Below, piece by piece: positions 61,758-64,000 of a stretch of 64,000 nucleotides of DNA. Origin of the DNA: Bradyrhizobium manausense. GTDB lineage: Bacteria > Pseudomonadota > Alphaproteobacteria > Rhizobiales > Xanthobacteraceae. The translations under genes were made by a program, and so were the position numbers. Location of the stretch: contig NZ_JAFCKB010000031.1 in NCBI RefSeq assembly GCF_018130615.1, forward strand, positions 1 through 64,000, written 5' to 3'. The notes under the pieces were generated by a model. The model saw nothing but the letters and a program-made list of their open reading frames with translations. It was not told the origin of the DNA and made no database searches. The stretch's first letter is position 1; every line of letters starts with the position of its first letter.

Positions 61758-62534
61758 TCACGCCGCCAGAAATCCCCCGTCCGCCGCCAGCACGTGGCCT
61801 ACCACATACGACGATGCGTCCGACGATAGCCAAACGACGGCTTCCGCCACCTCTTCCGGCGTGCCCATGCGCCGCAGCGGCAGGCCGGCGCCCACGGTTG
61901 CGACATCGCCGACGCCGGCGCTCAGCATCATATCGGTGACGACGCGGCCCGGCGCGATGGCGTTGATGCGGATACCGCGCGGAGCATTCTCCATCGCCGC
62001 CGAGCGCGTCAGCGAGATCGCGGCGGCCTTCGAAGCCGAATACAGCGAGAAACCGGGATTGGGATTGCGCACGCCGCTGACGGAGGCGTTGACCACGATG
62101 CTGCCGCGTCCCTGCGCCAGCATTGCCGGCAATTGATGGCGGAGGCACAAAAACAGCGCACGGACATTGGTGTCGAACACGCTGTCGTAGATGTCGGTGC
62201 CCTGCTGTTCCAGCGGTGCGCGGCGCTCCTGGAAGCCGGCGTTGTTGAAGGCGACGTCGAGCCGGCCGCAACGCTCGACGGCGGCGCGCACCAGACGTTC
62301 GACGTCGTCCTCGTGCGTAATGTCGGTCTTGACCGCGATCGCGGTCGCACCGATCTCGCGGCAGGCAGCCGCGGCGGTTTCGATCTCGGCCTCGCGGCGG
62401 CCGGCAACAATCACCGCCTCGGCGCCCTCGGCCGCCATCCGCAGCGCGGTCGCGCGGCCGATACCGCTGCCGCCGCCCGTGACGAGGCAGACCTTGCCTC
62501 TCATCCGCATCCCGGTTGGCAAGGCTCCGCTCAT
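61758..62534 (-). CDS. SDR-family oxidoreductase
   Basis: The ATG at 62534 is chosen; an ATG eight or ten codons later is also possible. The Rossmann loop TGGGSGIG, N-N-A-G (AFNNAGFQERRA), catalytic S-Y-K (VNASVSGVRN, YSASKAAAISLTRS) are visible in the 258-aa protein, a classical SDR. It is divergent from a MarR gene, and their 77-base gap contains a palindrome, so it is the likely regulated gene. Confidence 0.93.
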   Translation of the reverse strand: MSGALPTGMRMRGKVCLVTGGGSGIGRATALRMAAEGAEAVIVAGRREAEIETAAAACREIGATAIAVKTDITHEDDVERLVRAAVERCGRLDVAFNNAGFQERRAPLEQQGTDIYDSVFDTNVRALFLCLRHQLPAMLAQGRGSIVVNASVSGVRNPNPGFSLYSASKAAAISLTRSAAMENAPRGIRINAIAPGRVVTDMMLSAGVGDVATVGAGLPLRRMGTPEEVAEAVVWLSSDASSYVVGHVLAADGGFLAA

Positions 62535-62570
62535 GGCCGACTCCAAAACGCTTGCGTGCGCCGTTGCACG

Positions 62571-62597
62571 CATATAGTTGTATGGTACAACTATATG
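62571..62597. promoter_or_regulatory. MarR-type operator palindrome
   Basis: CATATAGTTGTA-TGG-TACAACTATATG is a perfect inverted repeat with 12-bp arms and a 3-base centre, between the SDR start (62534, minus) and the MarR start (62612, plus). It is the sort of dyad MarR dimers bind and would allow both genes to be controlled. Confidence 0.85.
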
Positions 62598-62611
62598 CCG
62601 GGAGTCAAGAT

Positions 62612-63070
62612 GTGACCGAACGCGCGCTGATCGACGACATCCGCGCCGCCTCGCGGCTGATGGTTCGCGAGCTTGGCTTCATGGATTCGACGGTGGCTGC
62701 ATCGGACTATCCGCCGTCGGCGGTGCATACGATTCTGGAGATCGGCATCCGCGGCCCGCTGACGTCAGGCGAGCTCGGCAATTTCTTGCGGCTGGAGAAA
62801 TCCAGCGTCAGCCGCCTGGTGCGCAAGCTGATCGATTGCGGCGAGCTCAGGGAAACGCCGGATGAGCTTGATGCCCGCAGCAAGCTGCTGTCGCTGACGG
62901 CGAAGGGCCGGCGCACGCTGGAAGCGTTGCACGCATACGGCCGGCAGCAGGTGCGCGGCGCGCTTGCGACGCTGACCGAGGCAGAGCAGCAGACGGTGCG
63001 CGAGGGGATGATGCTTTATGCGCGGGCGCTCACGCAGAGCCGGGTGGAGGATGGGGCGGAGACCGCGTAG
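62612..63070 (+). CDS. MarR-family transcriptional regulator
   Basis: GTG 62612 is chosen: GGGAG lies seven bases upstream, and an ATG at 62582 falls inside the palindrome. The 152-aa protein has the winged helix at about 40-110 (LTSGELGNFLRLEKSSVSRL, DARSKLLSLTAKGRRTL with the wing) and a dimerisation helix at the C-terminus. MarR proteins release DNA on binding phenolic or other ligands. Probably autoregulated through the palindrome. Confidence 0.9.
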   Translation: MTERALIDDIRAASRLMVRELGFMDSTVAASDYPPSAVHTILEIGIRGPLTSGELGNFLRLEKSSVSRLVRKLIDCGELRETPDELDARSKLLSLTAKGRRTLEALHAYGRQQVRGALATLTEAEQQTVREGMMLYARALTQSRVEDGAETA

Positions 63071-63146
63071 CCACCAGCGTCGTCCCGGCGAAGGCCGAGG
63101 CGACGGCAAGCGTTTGGCGCAAGCGGTGCGTCAAAGACACCCTCCC

Positions 63147-63941
63147 CTACTTCCCGAACTCCTCCCGCATCTTGGCCTGGATCTTGGCCATGCCGCCAAT
63201 CCAGCGGTCGTAATTCTCGGTCTTCTTGCGCATATAGCCGAGCACCTGGGGGTGCGGCAGGATCAGGAAGCTCTCCTGCTCGAGGCCGGCGAGCACGTCC
63301 TTCGCGACCTGCTCGGGCGTGAGATCACCATCGCCCGATTGCGGACCCTTGGGGATCGAGCGCAGCATATTGGTGTCGACGCCCTGCGGGCAGAGGATCG
63401 AGACCTTGATGTTGTCAACCTTGTGCGAGATCGCGAGATTTTCGGCAAAGCCCACCGCCGCATGCTTGGTGGTGGAATAAGCGGGGCTGCCGACCTGCGA
63501 CAGCAGGCCTGCGGCCGAGATGGTGTTGAGGAAATAGCCGCCGCCGCGCGCCTTCATGCGGGGAACGAGATGCCGCGCCGCGTAGACATGCGCCATGACG
63601 TGGATCGCCCAGCTGCGCTGCCAGGGCTCGTCGGAGGCGCCGCCGGCATTCACCGACATCGGGTCGAAGCCGCCACCGATGCCGGCATTGGAGCAGAACA
63701 GACCGATCGGCCCAAACTGCCGCTCGGTCTCCTCGACAACGTGCGAAATTTCCTTTTCCTGCGCGACGTCGCATTTGAAGGCCGCGCCGTCCACCGTCGC
63801 CGCGACCGCCCTTGCGTTGGCGGCGTCCATGTCCGCGACCACGACCTTGGCGGCTCCCGCCTTGTGAAAGGCCTCGCACAGCGCCTTGCCGATGCCGTTT
63901 GCGCCGCCCGTGACGACCACGACCTTGCCGGTCACCTGCAT
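63147..63941 (-). CDS. SDR-family oxidoreductase
   Basis: A 264-aa SDR with TGGANGIGKALC, CSNAGIGGGFDPMS and the S-x-Y-x3-K site (NTISAAGLLSQVGSPAYSTT then KHAAVGFAENL). ATG at 63941. It resembles the fatty-acid or retinol-type branch of the family. It is convergent with the MarR gene. The 59 bases after it (to 64000) hold only the upstream region. Confidence 0.93.
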   Translation of the reverse strand: MQVTGKVVVVTGGANGIGKALCEAFHKAGAAKVVVADMDAANARAVAATVDGAAFKCDVAQEKEISHVVEETERQFGPIGLFCSNAGIGGGFDPMSVNAGGASDEPWQRSWAIHVMAHVYAARHLVPRMKARGGGYFLNTISAAGLLSQVGSPAYSTTKHAAVGFAENLAISHKVDNIKVSILCPQGVDTNMLRSIPKGPQSGDGDLTPEQVAKDVLAGLEQESFLILPHPQVLGYMRKKTENYDRWIGGMAKIQAKMREEFGK

Positions 63942-64000
63942 GCGACGTCTCCTCTTGTCTTATGCCGCGCGCAGCTTATACCGCTGCGCGGAACCCGCTC

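Noticed and set aside
1-64000. CRISPR arrays, insertion sequences with transposase, or rRNA genes
   Set aside because: I found no evenly spaced direct repeats, no transposase motif and no rRNA sequence.

Overview
The window looks like a chromosome segment of a high-GC alphaproteobacterium, most likely Bradyrhizobium or a close relative. The signs are a GAAC-N7-GAAC type SOS box, dense GC-rich dispersed repeats of the CTCTCCCGC-TT-GCGGGAG kind between genes, a uracil (URC) catabolic operon, and tandem CYP153-type P450s. This assignment is inferred from content only. No rRNA, intact tRNA or CRISPR array was found.

Left half (1 to about 30,043): a genomic island rich in predicted defence genes. 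It ends at a tyrosine integrase (28349-29680, minus), an excisionase-like protein (28036-28404) and a tRNA 3'-end fragment (30006-30043, probably tRNA-Lys) that marks the right attachment site. The left boundary lies outside the window; bases 1-169 hold nothing I can name. In order the island carries: a secreted nuclease; an SOS-boxed SRAP operon; a four-gene cluster with two PD-(D/E)XK-like proteins and a PIN-like protein (2697-8712); a membrane M48 protease coupled to a small partner; an AbiEii-like nucleotidyltransferase with a small partner; a DUF4209 protein; DUF4238 and GNAT proteins; a Ku-tail fragment; a retron-type reverse transcriptase fused to a trypsin-like protease; a zinc-ribbon/DUF4145 protein; a sigma-like factor / unknown / ImmA-IrrE operon; an MBL hydrolase / E2-E1-JAB fusion / membrane patatin operon; an AbiV-like protein; and a Shedu-like (DUF4263) nuclease. 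The best candidates for undescribed biology are the 2697-8712 cluster and the MBL/E2-E1-JAB/patatin operon, which has CBASS-like conjugation parts and effector but no CD-NTase.

Right half (30,044 to 64,000): ordinary chromosomal genes. These include ribosomal protein S21, a methyltransferase, a DUF3047 protein with a divergent AraC regulator, a GreA/GreB-family factor, an animal-type heme peroxidase, a ThDP enzyme, an L,D-transpeptidase, a threonine synthase-like enzyme, a CadC-like TPR regulator and an ECF-like sigma factor. The URC pyrimidine-degradation operon follows (GTP cyclohydrolase II-like, DUF1688, uracil phosphoribosyltransferase), preceded by a leader that can fold into a terminator or an alternative hairpin. 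Then come an M48 protease with a DUF898 membrane protein, two CYP153-like P450s, a LysR-controlled acyl-CoA pathway (acyl-CoA dehydrogenase, CoA transferase, hydratase, benzoylformate decarboxylase-like enzyme), and a divergent SDR/MarR pair with a 12-bp-arm palindrome between them. Long stretches without genes are 30044-30878 and 36295-36881; others are short and often hold dispersed inverted repeats.
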